Below are positions 45,185-53,368 of a stretch of DNA of 64,000 nucleotides, piece after piece (position 1 is the stretch's first letter; each line of letters begins with the position of its first letter). The DNA is from Planococcus liqunii. Its GTDB lineage: Bacteria > Bacillota > Bacilli > Bacillales_A > Planococcaceae. The DNA is taken from contig NZ_CP129238.1 in assembly GCF_030413595.1 (NCBI RefSeq), positions 1,860,001-1,924,000 of the forward strand, given 5' to 3'. A model generated the notes under the pieces. It was not told the origin of the DNA. It worked only from the letters and a program-made list of their open reading frames with translations, and made no database searches. Made by a program: the position numbers and the translations under genes.

Positions 45185-45724
45185 ATGTCCATCCAAATAT
45201 ATATTTTGAGCAAATTGATTGAAGGCAATAATTATCCGTATGAATTGAAACGACAGCTTTCGGAACCCATTCCATTTGATGTATTTACAGGGCTCACCGA
45301 AAGCAAGCTATACTATCATTTTGATTCGCTGGCGAAAAAAGGATTAATCGAGGTCGTGGAAATCGTCAAAGAAGATCATCGGCCCGACAAACAAGTATTT
45401 GCCATCACGGAAAAAGGCCGAAAAGAATTGCCTGAAAAAATATACAAGCTGTTCGAAAACACAACGGAGATCAACGAAATGATGGTCGGCCTTGTTAACT
45501 TGAAACATGTGGACCGTGACCGGATCGTTGACACTTTGGAAGAGAAGCTGCAAAAACATAATGAGAAATGGGAACTCATCAGAGAGTCTGCCAACCAGCT
45601 TAAAGTCGTTGACTCAAAACAAGGATTAGTTGACTTTATCTCCGACTATTCCTTAAGCAAAGCGAAACAAACCGAACAATGGTTAGAAGAATTGATCGAG
45701 CGGATACAGAATCATAAGATGTAA
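45185..45724 (+). CDS. PadR-family transcriptional regulator
   Basis: The 179-residue protein has a PadR winged helix (about 2-85; IQIYILSKLIEGNNYPYELKR, HFDSLAKKGLIE) and a helical C-terminal domain (about 95-175) of the Vir type. ATG 45185 follows GAAGGAG 9 nt upstream; ATG at 45152 lacks a site. It is cotranscribed with the membrane protein upstream and probably represses that operon through the 24-bp palindrome. Confidence 0.87.
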   Translation: MSIQIYILSKLIEGNNYPYELKRQLSEPIPFDVFTGLTESKLYYHFDSLAKKGLIEVVEIVKEDHRPDKQVFAITEKGRKELPEKIYKLFENTTEINEMMVGLVNLKHVDRDRIVDTLEEKLQKHNEKWELIRESANQLKVVDSKQGLVDFISDYSLSKAKQTEQWLEELIERIQNHKM

Positions 45725-45750
45725 CATGTGTAGACAAATTAAAAATCGCA

Positions 45751-45797
45751 ACTAAAAAAGCCGGCTGATTTCAATGATCAGCCGGCTTTTTTAGTTT
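45751..45797 (+). terminator. Terminator of the PadR operon
   Basis: ACTAAAAAAGCCGGCTGAT pairs with ATCAGCCGGCTTTTTTAGT. Confidence 0.85.
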
Positions 45798-45853
45798 GAA
45801 GCAGTAAAATGAAAATCTTTATCTAAATAATGATATGTAAGATGCCAAATATT

Positions 45854-45884
45854 TTGAAATTTATTCCACATTTACCAGTATAAT
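45854..45884 (+). promoter_or_regulatory. Possible promoter
   Basis: TATAAT (45879-45884) with TTGAAA at a 19-nt spacing, about 70 nt before the exported-protein gene. Confidence 0.4.
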
Positions 45885-45955
45885 AAGAGTAAGACATTGG
45901 GATCGAATGAACAGCAGAAATAGGAAACTTTTGAATAAAAGGAGCGTGACATTGG

Positions 45956-46513
45956 ATGAGCAAAAAATGGTCTTTGTTATTGTTGTTGCTTCTTTTGATT
46001 CCTGTTGGATTTGCAGCAAATCATTTCAATCAATATACAATAGAAGATACCGGAGCTGACATTGAGTCAGCTTTAATAGGATGGCAATCTAAAGGGAACA
46101 GCACTGAATTCCAACTAAAGCTCATAAGCACTGAACAGCTGGAAAACACAAACTCTAAAATTGTTTTATTCGAAACACCAGATGAAAATATCGGCTATGC
46201 CCATTTAATAAAAGGCTGGAACGGCAAATATAAAATCAACGTTTCCGGATGGGGAACAAATATGGTGTCCTATCATGACGTCAAAACGGATAAAGGAATG
46301 TACGGCGTCTTCATTGGGAAAAATCCAAAGGCCGAGATAAAGCAGATGACTGCAAAATTAAGCAAACAGGATTTCGATTTTTCTTCAGTGGTTCCGGAAG
46401 GCAAACAGTTTATCATTTACAAAAAGTTGCCGGCGAACCTTAAAGAAACGGACCTTCTGGAGATTTATCTTTACGATAAGAATGCGAAGGAAATTATCTC
46501 GTTGTTGAATTGA
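45956..46513 (+). CDS. Secreted or membrane-anchored protein, unknown function
   Basis: The 185-residue protein begins with a Lys-Lys signal peptide and a Leu-rich hydrophobic core (residues 5-20). The remaining part is soluble, with predicted strands (ENIGYAHLIKGW, YKINVSGWG). The ATG follows AAAAGGAGCG at 11 nt. It may be cotranscribed with the small protein at 46559. No family is recognised. Confidence 0.65.
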   Translation: MSKKWSLLLLLLLLIPVGFAANHFNQYTIEDTGADIESALIGWQSKGNSTEFQLKLISTEQLENTNSKIVLFETPDENIGYAHLIKGWNGKYKINVSGWGTNMVSYHDVKTDKGMYGVFIGKNPKAEIKQMTAKLSKQDFDFSSVVPEGKQFIIYKKLPANLKETDLLEIYLYDKNAKEIISLLN

Positions 46514-46558
46514 GGAACAGAACGGATTTAATACCGATGGATTGGAAGGAGTGGTTAG

Positions 46559-46675
46559 ATGGGGTGGATGATTATTATCGTATTGGCTTATTTGCCGATT
46601 TTTTACCGGATCCACAAGCGGTTAGGTTTTCTTGAATCCGAAGTCGAAAGGCTGAAAAATGAGAAAGAACTGTAA
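46559..46675 (+). CDS. 38-residue single-helix membrane protein
   Basis: An ATG at 46559 after GGAAGGAG gives a 38-residue protein: a short hydrophobic helix (MIIIVLAYLPIFY) then a charged helix with a coiled-coil pattern (FLESEVERLKNEKEL). The layout, one membrane anchor and a small coiled coil, is common in Bacillus small proteins. It follows the secreted-protein gene by 45 nt and is probably real. Confidence 0.55.
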   Translation: MGWMIIIVLAYLPIFYRIHKRLGFLESEVERLKNEKEL

Positions 46676-46847
46676 GATAGACAAGTTAAACAAGATTCCG
46701 GCTCTCATTATAATGGCATGTAGAAGTATAGTATGAAAAACAAGGATTGCAACTAGCCTGGATCCTACCGAATATTCTTTGTTGTGTGAGGGTAGTAGCA
46801 TCATCAAAACGATTATCCAATCGATTAGAGAAAGAAACAGAAATAGT

Positions 46848-46875
46848 TGACGCTGGAAAAAGGACATGGTATGAT
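46848..46875 (+). promoter_or_regulatory. Promoter of the dioxygenase gene
   Basis: TTGACG and TATGAT are separated by 16 nt. The second hexamer is followed directly by the first MhqR-type box, which would block RNA polymerase. Confidence 0.75.
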
Positions 46876-46893
46876 TATCTCGAATTAAAGATA
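46876..46893. promoter_or_regulatory. MhqR-type operator, imperfect
   Basis: TATCTCGAATTAAAGATA matches the MhqR operator pattern TATCTCGAATTCGAGATA with changes in its right arm. Confidence 0.75.
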
Positions 46894-46933
46894 AATTACA
46901 GCATTTACATGCGCCATTATTTTTTTAACTATA

Positions 46934-46951
46934 TATCTCGAATTCGAGATA
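46934..46951. promoter_or_regulatory. MhqR-type operator, perfect palindrome
   Basis: TATCTCGAATTCGAGATA is a perfect 18-bp palindrome matching the MhqR operator of B. subtilis. It lies 29 nt upstream of the dioxygenase start. Confidence 0.88.
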
Positions 46952-46979
46952 ATGAACTTGATTAAAGGGAGAGAATAAC

Positions 46980-47963
46980 ATGAACGAAATTAAAGGGATT
47001 CATCACGTAACGGCCATTACTAGCAGCGCAGAAAAGAACTACGAATTTTTCACTTATATTTTGGGCATGCGATTAGTGAAAAAAACGGTTAACCAGGATG
47101 ATATTCAGACCTACCATTTATTTTTTGCAGATGACAAAGGATCCGCTGGAACAGACATGACGTTCTTTGATTTCCCGGGCATTCCAAAAGGCGTGCACGG
47201 CACGAACGAAATCTACAAAATAGCTTTCCGCGTGCCGACGGACGAAGCCTTGGCATATTGGGTTAAACGCTTTGATAAATACGAAGTGAAACATAAAGGC
47301 ATTCAGAAATTGTTTGGCAAGAAAACATTATCGTTTGTCGATTTTGACGATCAGCAATACATGCTCGTTTCTGATGAACTAAACGAAGGCGTCGCATCCG
47401 GCACTCCGTGGCAAAACGGCCCGGTGCCATTGGAATTTGCCATTACTGGACTTGGCCCGATCCATGTCCGGATTGCAGAATTCGACTACTTTAAAGAAGT
47501 GCTGGAAAAAGCGATGCTGATGCGTGAAACGGCAAAAGAAGGTTCGCTTCATCTATTCGAAGTGGGCGAAGGCGGAAACGGTGCTCAAGTGATCGTCGAG
47601 CATAACGTCATCCTGCCAGCCGGCCGCCAAGGTTTTGGCACTGTTCACCATGCAGCGTTCCGAGTAGCGGATACAGCTGTCTTGAAAGAATGGATCGACC
47701 GCATGGAAGGGTTCGGTTTTGGTACTTCCGGCTACGTGGACCGCTTCTTCTTTGAATCGCTTTATGCGCGTGTAGCAAATGGCGTCTTATTTGAATGGGC
47801 GACAGACGGCCCTGGTTTCATGGGAGACGAACCTTACGAAACAGTCGGCGAAAAATTATCGCTGCCGCCTTTTTTGGAGCCGAAACGCGAGCAAATCGAA
47901 AGCATGGTTCGCCCGATTGATACGGTACGCAGCACCCGCACGTTTGAAAAAGAATATTTATAA
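46980..47963 (+). CDS. Ring-cleaving dioxygenase/glyoxalase-family protein (MhqA/MhqO-like)
   Basis: The 327-residue protein is a vicinal-oxygen-chelate enzyme with two glyoxalase-type halves. Candidate metal ligands are His9/10 in GIHHVTAIT, His in GTVHHAAFRV (about 222) and Glu in VLFEWATDG (about 270). In B. subtilis the MhqR regulon includes such proteins for quinone and catechol detoxification. Two MhqR-type operators upstream support this assignment. The ATG follows AAAGGGAGAG. No mhqR gene is in the window. Confidence 0.88.
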   Translation: MNEIKGIHHVTAITSSAEKNYEFFTYILGMRLVKKTVNQDDIQTYHLFFADDKGSAGTDMTFFDFPGIPKGVHGTNEIYKIAFRVPTDEALAYWVKRFDKYEVKHKGIQKLFGKKTLSFVDFDDQQYMLVSDELNEGVASGTPWQNGPVPLEFAITGLGPIHVRIAEFDYFKEVLEKAMLMRETAKEGSLHLFEVGEGGNGAQVIVEHNVILPAGRQGFGTVHHAAFRVADTAVLKEWIDRMEGFGFGTSGYVDRFFFESLYARVANGVLFEWATDGPGFMGDEPYETVGEKLSLPPFLEPKREQIESMVRPIDTVRSTRTFEKEYL

Positions 47964-47979
47964 GCCGGCATAATTTATA

Positions 47980-48020
47980 AGATCGAAGCTCATTTGTTGA
48001 GCTTCGATCTTTTTATTTTT
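47980..48020 (+). terminator. Terminator of the dioxygenase gene
   Basis: AGATCGAAGCTCA pairs with TGAGCTTCGATCT, then TTTTATTTTT. Confidence 0.88.
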
Positions 48021-48126
48021 CATGTTATTTTTGCAAACATTAATTACAAACTCCGGTCAACGGGTAAAGGACATCTAATGGTCCAGTCGATACAGCTGTT
48101 TTTTAAAAATCCGGAGGTTGATGTTT

Positions 48127-48495
48127 ATGTCCTATATGTATCTATTGCTTGCCATCATCGGCGAGTTATTCGGCTCATCGCTGTTAAAAGCTTCTGAAGG
48201 ATTTACAAAGCTCGTGCCGACAATCAGCATGCTATTTGCATTCGTTTTTTCATTTTTCTTCCTATCTTTGGCGTTAAAAACAATCCCCCTCAATGCCGCC
48301 TATGCCATTTGGTCTGGACTTGGTATGGTTGCGACTACAGTAATATCCGTTTTAATCTGGAAAGAAAAAATCAACTTTGCCAGTGTCTCCGGCATTCTTC
48401 TCATCCTGGTCGGAGTGGTCATTTTAAGTTATTTTGGTCCAGGGCATAATGAAGCCAATCCTGAGCCGGATGTCGAAAAAAATAGCGGCGAATAA
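48127..48495 (+). CDS. Small multidrug resistance (SMR) efflux protein
   Basis: The 122-residue protein has four membrane helices of the EmrE/QacC family. The essential glutamate is in AIIGELFGSS (about residue 13), and conserved AYAIWSGLG lies in helix 3. An unusually long polar C-terminal tail follows. ATG 48127 has GGAGG 9 nt upstream. It likely exports quaternary ammonium or similar cations as a homodimer. No second SMR gene is adjacent. Confidence 0.88.
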   Translation: MSYMYLLLAIIGELFGSSLLKASEGFTKLVPTISMLFAFVFSFFFLSLALKTIPLNAAYAIWSGLGMVATTVISVLIWKEKINFASVSGILLILVGVVILSYFGPGHNEANPEPDVEKNSGE

Positions 48496-48506
48496 AATTA
48501 GCGGCC

Positions 48507-48542
48507 AGGCCAAGCACGTGTAAATATGCTTGGCCTTTTTTA
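48507..48542 (+). terminator. Terminator of the SMR gene
   Basis: AGGCCAAGCA pairs with TGCTTGGCCT, followed by TTTTT. Confidence 0.85.
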
Positions 48543-48674
48543 GTTTAGTTTCCTTGAAAAAGAAATAGAAAAAATGAAAATCCCTATGCTTATCAGTGAA
48601 AAGATTGATATACTAAATTTTAGGTTAATGTGAAAATATTGGTAACTGATAGAATGATAAAAAGAGGTGAAAAA

Positions 48675-48959
48675 ATGAAGATCATATTTCAAGCTTTCCT
48701 TGCCTCGACAACCCTCCATGCCATTTATTTTCTAACCACAATGGCGGTCGGCTATGTGAAAACTGCTCTTTATCGGCCGAATATGGTGGACGCATGGCAA
48801 AACGCCGACACCCTTCAAAGGGAAGTGGCATTTGGCTCAACCCAATCCCCCTGGTTTAACATCGTTACGTTTCTAAGCGTCGCTTTCGTCTGCTGGGGCA
48901 TATTGTTTACCTGTAAAAAAATAAATGCCGGAACTAAACGGCCAGAAGTAAGAGAATGA
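48675..48959 (+). CDS. Small membrane protein, unknown function
   Basis: The 94-residue protein has two hydrophobic helices (about 5-25 and 60-80). ATG 48675 follows AGAGGTGA. The intervening segment is polar (PNMVDAWQNAD). The gene precedes a pseudogene. It vaguely resembles YfzA-type proteins, but I cannot confirm. Confidence 0.58.
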   Translation: MKIIFQAFLASTTLHAIYFLTTMAVGYVKTALYRPNMVDAWQNADTLQREVAFGSTQSPWFNIVTFLSVAFVCWGILFTCKKINAGTKRPEVRE

Positions 48960-48977
48960 GGAAAAGGTGTGGGATCA

Positions 48978-49114
48978 TTGGAAAAAACACAAGTAATGGT
49001 TTACTTCTCTTTAACTGCAGATGACTTCCCGTGATCGAATTCGCCAGCCGTATCCAAGCGGACTTTGACATTGATTTATATGCAAATCCTTATGACGAAG
49101 AGCTCGACGAGTAA
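48978..49114 (+). pseudogene. DUF4279-like remnant, internal deletion and frameshift
   Basis: A TTG at 48978 after AAAGGTG starts KTQVMVYFSLTADDFP in one frame, then hits TGA at 49032. The adjacent frame continues with IEFASRIQADFDIDLYANPYDEELDE to a stop at 49112. The first piece looks like the start, and the second like the end, of a DUF4279 protein; the middle is missing. Confidence 0.7.
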
Positions 49115-49134
49115 AAACCAGGCGGTGAATTTCA

Positions 49135-49596
49135 TTGAACAGTACTCAAAATCATGGTTTCGAATTCCTTGGCTTTGTAGTTGCCCATGAACAGGACCTT
49201 GGCGAGTACCAGCCGCTTGCCGGTTCGTTTGCAGTTATAAAATGCAATGGGAAATACTTGATGTGCTTCAACAAGTGGCGCAAGCAATGGGAATTGCCAG
49301 CCGGCATCCGGGAAGGAAATGAGACGCCGCGGGAATGTGCCATCAGGGAACTTTATGAAGAAACGGGCCAAGAAGTCGATCAGCTGGAGTTTAAAGGAGT
49401 ATTGAAACTGAGGAATAGCAAGACCGGCTCTATAAAAACCAATCCGGTTTATTATGCAGAGATTAAAGAGCTGCAGCCGTTCATCCAAAATAACGAAACA
49501 ACAGAAATAAAACTGTGGGATTTAGAAGAGGAACTTGGCATAATCGATGAGATGGATCTAAAAATGTTAAATTGTCTTTCGGTGAGTTTTCATTAA
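49135..49596 (+). CDS. Nudix hydrolase
   Basis: The 153-residue protein carries a Nudix box (GX5EX7REUXEEXG) at about residues 57-79: G-IREGNETPRECA, then IRELYEETG. The TTG start at 49135 follows GGCGGTGA. A second Nudix gene lies at 38164 in the window. The substrate is unknown. Confidence 0.82.
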   Translation: MNSTQNHGFEFLGFVVAHEQDLGEYQPLAGSFAVIKCNGKYLMCFNKWRKQWELPAGIREGNETPRECAIRELYEETGQEVDQLEFKGVLKLRNSKTGSIKTNPVYYAEIKELQPFIQNNETTEIKLWDLEEELGIIDEMDLKMLNCLSVSFH

Positions 49597-49631
49597 GATA
49601 GAAGATCTCTACTATTAAATATATGGATATG

Positions 49632-49665
49632 AGGAGGCCGCTGGAATCACAGCAGTCTCCTTTCT
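49632..49665 (+). terminator. Weak terminator
   Basis: GAGGAGGCCGCTG partly pairs with CAGCAGTCTCC, followed by TTTCTTTTC. Confidence 0.45.
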
Positions 49666-49718
49666 TTTCATTTTAAGAAAATTCAGATTGTATTAATTTC
49701 CAACAACTGCTACCTTAA

Positions 49719-49737
49719 CAGTAAGTAAATCTTACTG
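49719..49737. promoter_or_regulatory. Inverted repeat before the MDR oxidoreductase gene
   Basis: CAGTAAG-TAAAT-CTTACTG is a perfect 7-bp inverted repeat 16 nt before the ATG, and could be an operator. Confidence 0.55.
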
Positions 49738-49753
49738 AAAAGAGGTTGTATTC

Positions 49754-50722
49754 ATGGAAAAACAGATGAATGCCGCAGTTTTGCACCGTTTTGGCGGACC
49801 TGAAGAATTCCGGATGGAACAGGTTCCCCTGCCTGAAATCGCAGCAAACGAGGTGCTAATTAAACTCCAGTATTCAGCGGTCAGCAGTTGGGATGTGTTT
49901 GAACGAGAAGGTGGCTATGCAGAAATGCTTGGGCTGGAACCATCATTTCCGTATATCCTCGGTTCGGAAGGTGCTGGAACAGTGGAGGCTATAGGAAAAG
50001 ATGTTGATGGATTCAAGAAAGGTGATTCAGTCTATACGGCTTCTTTTCTGAATGCGAACGGAGGGACCTACGCTGAATATGCGGCAGTGGGTGCGCAGTA
50101 TGTTTCCCTCATCCCAAAATCGCTTGGGATGAGGGAAGCAAGTGCGATTTTAGGGGTTGGCTTAACAGCGCTTAGAGGTTTAGAAGATGTCCTGAACCTT
50201 CAAAAGGGCGGAACAATTTTGATCCTGGGTGCCAGCGGTGGAGTCGGCCACATGGCGGTGCAGCTTGCAAAAATGATGGGAGCAGAGGTAATTGCGGTTG
50301 CTTCGAGCGATGATGGCGTAAACTTGGTTCAGCAATTGGGAATTGAAAAAGTAGTAAATGGCCGCAGTGCAAATGCTTTGGAGCAAATAAAAGCACTTGT
50401 ACCGAATGGAATCGATAATGCCTTATTTACTGCGGGAGGGAAACTGGCACAGGATCTTCTGGAACTTGTAAGGAATGAAGGGTGTGTAGCCTATCCGAAT
50501 GGTGTCCAACTGGACGTCAATACTGCTGCAAATTTAAAAGTTAGCTCCTATAACGGCGAGCCGGAAGGAGAAATCATCGCCCGTTTAAATCACTATATTG
50601 AATCAAAAGCATTAACGGTACACATTGCGAAAGAGTTTCAACTGGAAGAAATCCAAGCAGCCCATGAAGCTCTTGCAGACCATTATTCAGGAAAGCTGAT
50701 AGTGGGGATAGACCATGAATGA
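49754..50722 (+). CDS. MDR-family NADPH:quinone oxidoreductase-like protein
   Basis: The 322-residue zinc-independent medium-chain dehydrogenase/reductase has a GroES-like N-terminal domain and a Rossmann domain with GASGGVG (about residue 158). It lacks the zinc-ligand cysteines, indicating the quinone oxidoreductase branch. The ATG follows AGAGG. It has its own inverted repeat upstream and may respond to electrophiles, fitting the nearby MhqR target, but the regulator is not in the window. Confidence 0.85.
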   Translation: MEKQMNAAVLHRFGGPEEFRMEQVPLPEIAANEVLIKLQYSAVSSWDVFEREGGYAEMLGLEPSFPYILGSEGAGTVEAIGKDVDGFKKGDSVYTASFLNANGGTYAEYAAVGAQYVSLIPKSLGMREASAILGVGLTALRGLEDVLNLQKGGTILILGASGGVGHMAVQLAKMMGAEVIAVASSDDGVNLVQQLGIEKVVNGRSANALEQIKALVPNGIDNALFTAGGKLAQDLLELVRNEGCVAYPNGVQLDVNTAANLKVSSYNGEPEGEIIARLNHYIESKALTVHIAKEFQLEEIQAAHEALADHYSGKLIVGIDHE

Positions 50723-51000
50723 GTGAATGAGTGAATAAACAAACAATGAATAGGCGAGTGTTAACTTATTCAGTTGGAGTTAACGCTGCTTTAAGCATTT
50801 CTTTTGATGAATAAAACGATTGAGCTTTCGTTTTCGTTCGATTGAATGTAATTGAATATTCAAGAGGGTTATTCGTTTGTTGTGTTAAGGTTTGAATAAA
50901 GCAAATCTTATCCATTTGTTTGAGAATATATTCATTTGATGCTTTATTCATCTTATTTATTGTTTAGTGATTTCCAAAATCAAAATCCTAAAGGAGTCAA

Positions 51001-51582
51001 ATGAGAATGGGGGAAGCGGCAAAAAGCGTCCTGTTTGAAATTGAACGCATAAACATCATGAACGAAAAATCATGTTGGGAAGAATTTGAATTGCCGTACC
51101 GCCTGAACATGAATGTCATTTCGGCTTTATTTGGTCGTCGACCGGAGCACCATGTTCGATACGCTGAAGAGATTGAAGGCCTGGATCCCGATCGACGGCA
51201 TCTACGATCTGGGCGAAGGGCCGCGTATGCCTGAACGAAAGCATCAATGGGCTGACGAACTTTCAAAGTGCATGACATGCGGCGTTTGTTTGGAAGTATG
51301 CCCGAATGTGAATGACAAATCTGAATTTATCGGAGCGGCTCCGATTTCTCAGGTGCGCCTGATGAATGCCCACCCGACAGGGGCCATGAACAAAGATGAG
51401 CGGTTGAATTTGCTGATGGGTCCAGGCGGCATCCAACAATGCGGGATGGCGCAAAACTGCGTGGAATCCTGTCCAAAAGCCATTCCGTTGAAGACATCCA
51501 TTGCAGCTATGAACCGCGACAAACCGTTCAGATGTTCAGGAATTTCTTCGGCAGCGATAATATGGTTAGGGAGGGAAAGTAA
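51001..51582 (+). pseudogene. sdhB-like pseudogene, succinate dehydrogenase iron-sulfur subunit
   Basis: The ATG at 51001 follows AAAGGAG. It first encodes the SdhB-like start FEIER and WEEFELPYRLNMNVISAL. A large internal part, including the [2Fe-2S] cysteines, is missing. A second frame resumes at about 51132 with VVDRSTMFDTLKRLKAWIP, and keeps the CMTCGVCLEVCPNV and CVESCPKAIPL clusters. A third frame carries FRNFFGSDN to a stop at 51580. At least one deletion and one frameshift inactivate it. Confidence 0.88.
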
Positions 51583-51641
51583 AGGGATATTGGTAAGGCA
51601 GCGAAAGCCAGCAGATTCACCCCATTACCACCAGATTCTTT

Positions 51642-51689
51642 AAAACAAACCAGGGCTGATTTTTAATTTGATCAGCCCTGGTTTGTTTT
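51642..51689. terminator. Perfect 19-bp inverted repeat
   Basis: AAAACAAACCAGGGCTGAT pairs with its perfect complement across a 10-nt loop. The flank is T-rich. It follows the sdhB pseudogene and probably is its terminator. Confidence 0.75.
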
Positions 51690-51913
51690 GATAAGGAATC
51701 CAATAATTTTTTAGCCAGCATCGCATAGCCATCTAGTTGCTTAAGTGAAAGAATGGATTGCGAAGGGCTGTTATTGACGGAAGTCCGAGAGAAGCGGTAT
51801 CCTTATTTTCAATCAGTAAAGGAATAATATGCATTGAAAAAAAGGATCTGTTTTCATTGTCAGCAATTGTGAAATAGGAAGCAGTTTTTGAAAGAAGGGG
51901 GGTGGCAGTTTAA

Positions 51914-52690
51914 ATGAGTAAAATAATGCTAATGCTGTCGGCTGCATTGCTTCTTTCAGCCTGCGGAGAAACTACAGCCGACAGCAGCAAAGAACTGCTC
52001 ATATCTTCTGCATCCAGTTTGACCGATGTAATGCTTTCCGCTGAAAAAGCGTTTAACCAAACGCATCCTGATGTGGAAGTGGCCTTTAATTTTGGATCCT
52101 CCAGCAAGCTTCGGAACCAGATTGAGCAAGGCGCGCCGGTGGATCTTTTTTTATCAGCGAGTGCTCAAGATGTGGAAATGCTGAAGAAGGACGGACTGGT
52201 TCAGGAACAGACTATCCAAAATTTCGCTGAAAACCGGCTGGTATTGGCGTCAGTTGACCAAATAGAAGAAACCGACCCTGTACAGATGCTGAAGCATTCA
52301 AGCGGAGTGGTGGCGGTTGGAGAACCGGAAAGCGTACCTGTTGGTTTTTATACCAAAGAAGTGCTTAGCAGGATGGGCATATGGAATGCTTTGGCGGGCA
52401 AGTTGATTTTTGCAAAAGATGCACGCCAGGTACTGAGTTATATTGAAAGCGGCAATGCGGAAATGGGTGTTATCTATTCATCCGACGCTGCACGTTCACC
52501 AAACCTCCAAACAGCCATCGAACTGCCGCTGGATGGACTCGAAATCGTTTACCCTGCTGCCATCATGGAAGGAACAAACAACAAAGAAGCCGCGAAAGCT
52601 TTTGTGGAATTCTTGATGAGTGAAGAAGGGCAAGAACTGCTGGAGGAATACGGTTTTGTGCCAGTTGAAGGAGCGCAGCCGGATGCCTGA
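51914..52690 (+). CDS. modA: Molybdate ABC transporter substrate-binding lipoprotein
   Basis: The 258-residue protein has a lipobox LLLSACG (Cys16) and the ModA fold, with SSASSLTDVM and FNFGSSSKLRNQIEQG, which bind molybdate, and later ALAGKLIFAKDARQVL. It delivers molybdate to ModBC. The ATG follows GGGGGGTGG. The stop overlaps modB. No promoter with a good match is visible. Confidence 0.93.
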   Translation: MSKIMLMLSAALLLSACGETTADSSKELLISSASSLTDVMLSAEKAFNQTHPDVEVAFNFGSSSKLRNQIEQGAPVDLFLSASAQDVEMLKKDGLVQEQTIQNFAENRLVLASVDQIEETDPVQMLKHSSGVVAVGEPESVPVGFYTKEVLSRMGIWNALAGKLIFAKDARQVLSYIESGNAEMGVIYSSDAARSPNLQTAIELPLDGLEIVYPAAIMEGTNNKEAAKAFVEFLMSEEGQELLEEYGFVPVEGAQPDA

Positions 52691-53363
52691 TGATTTATCG
52701 CCTTTTTGGCTATCGTTAAAAGTAGCTTCCATTTCCACTTTTTTTGTATTTATCGTCAGCCTTTTGCTTGCCCGCTTTATGGCAAGAAAAAACTTCTTTG
52801 GCAGAAGTTTTGTTGAAGCCTTCATTCTTTTGCCGCTTGTTTTGCCTCCAACGGTCATCGGCTTTGGCTTGATTTACTTATTCGGTATGAACGGTCCGCT
52901 TGGCAGCCTTTTGGAAGAATGGTTCGGCATTCGCATTGTGTTCACTTGGGTAGGCGCGGTCATTGCGTCCTTTGTCGTGTCCTTGCCGTTGATGTATCAA
53001 AGTACACTCGCCGCTTTTGAAAAAGTGGATCCTCGCTGGGAAAATGTCGCACGGACAATGGGCATATCCGAATGGCGCATTTTTCGGACCATCACGTTCC
53101 CGCTTGCCTGGCCAGGCATTTTTGCCGGGCTGATTCTGTCTTTTGCAAGAGGAATCGGCGAGTTTGGGGCGACATTGATGATTGCCGGTTATATTCCCGG
53201 GCAGACCGAAACGGTGCCGCTCGCCATCTATTTTGCTTATGAGGCAGGGCAAATGGAAAAAGCCGCTTTCTGGGTGCTGACGATTTCAGCATTGGGAATG
53301 GCCGTTATGTCCTGGTTGAATTACTGGCGAAAAAAGAATGAAGTCCGGCTAGGGAGGGAGTAG
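52683..53363 (+). CDS. modB: Molybdate ABC transporter permease
   Basis: The 226-residue permease has about five membrane helices and the EAA loop (EKVDPRWENVARTMGISEWRIF, about residues 110-130). The ATG at 52683 overlaps the modA stop by 8 nt, and is preferred to an earlier in-frame ATG inside modA. It forms the membrane channel with ModC. Confidence 0.92.
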   Translation: MPDDLSPFWLSLKVASISTFFVFIVSLLLARFMARKNFFGRSFVEAFILLPLVLPPTVIGFGLIYLFGMNGPLGSLLEEWFGIRIVFTWVGAVIASFVVSLPLMYQSTLAAFEKVDPRWENVARTMGISEWRIFRTITFPLAWPGIFAGLILSFARGIGEFGATLMIAGYIPGQTETVPLAIYFAYEAGQMEKAAFWVLTISALGMAVMSWLNYWRKKNEVRLGRE

Positions 53364-53368
53364 CAGTC

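Noticed and set aside
46747..46965. 72-residue plus-strand frame
   Set aside because: It overlaps the promoter and both MhqR boxes, has no ribosome site and a poor composition.
48021..48120. Possible guanidine riboswitch before the SMR efflux gene
   Set aside because: A few pieces (ACGG, GGTCC) recall ykkC-type motifs, but the conserved core and pairing are not there.
50715..50745. GAATGAGT tandem repeat at the end of the MDR gene
   Set aside because: Two copies only, probably simple slippage around the stop codon.
50766..50951. 61-residue minus-strand frame downstream of the MDR gene
   Set aside because: AT-rich, no clear ribosome site and no recognisable motif; too weak to call.
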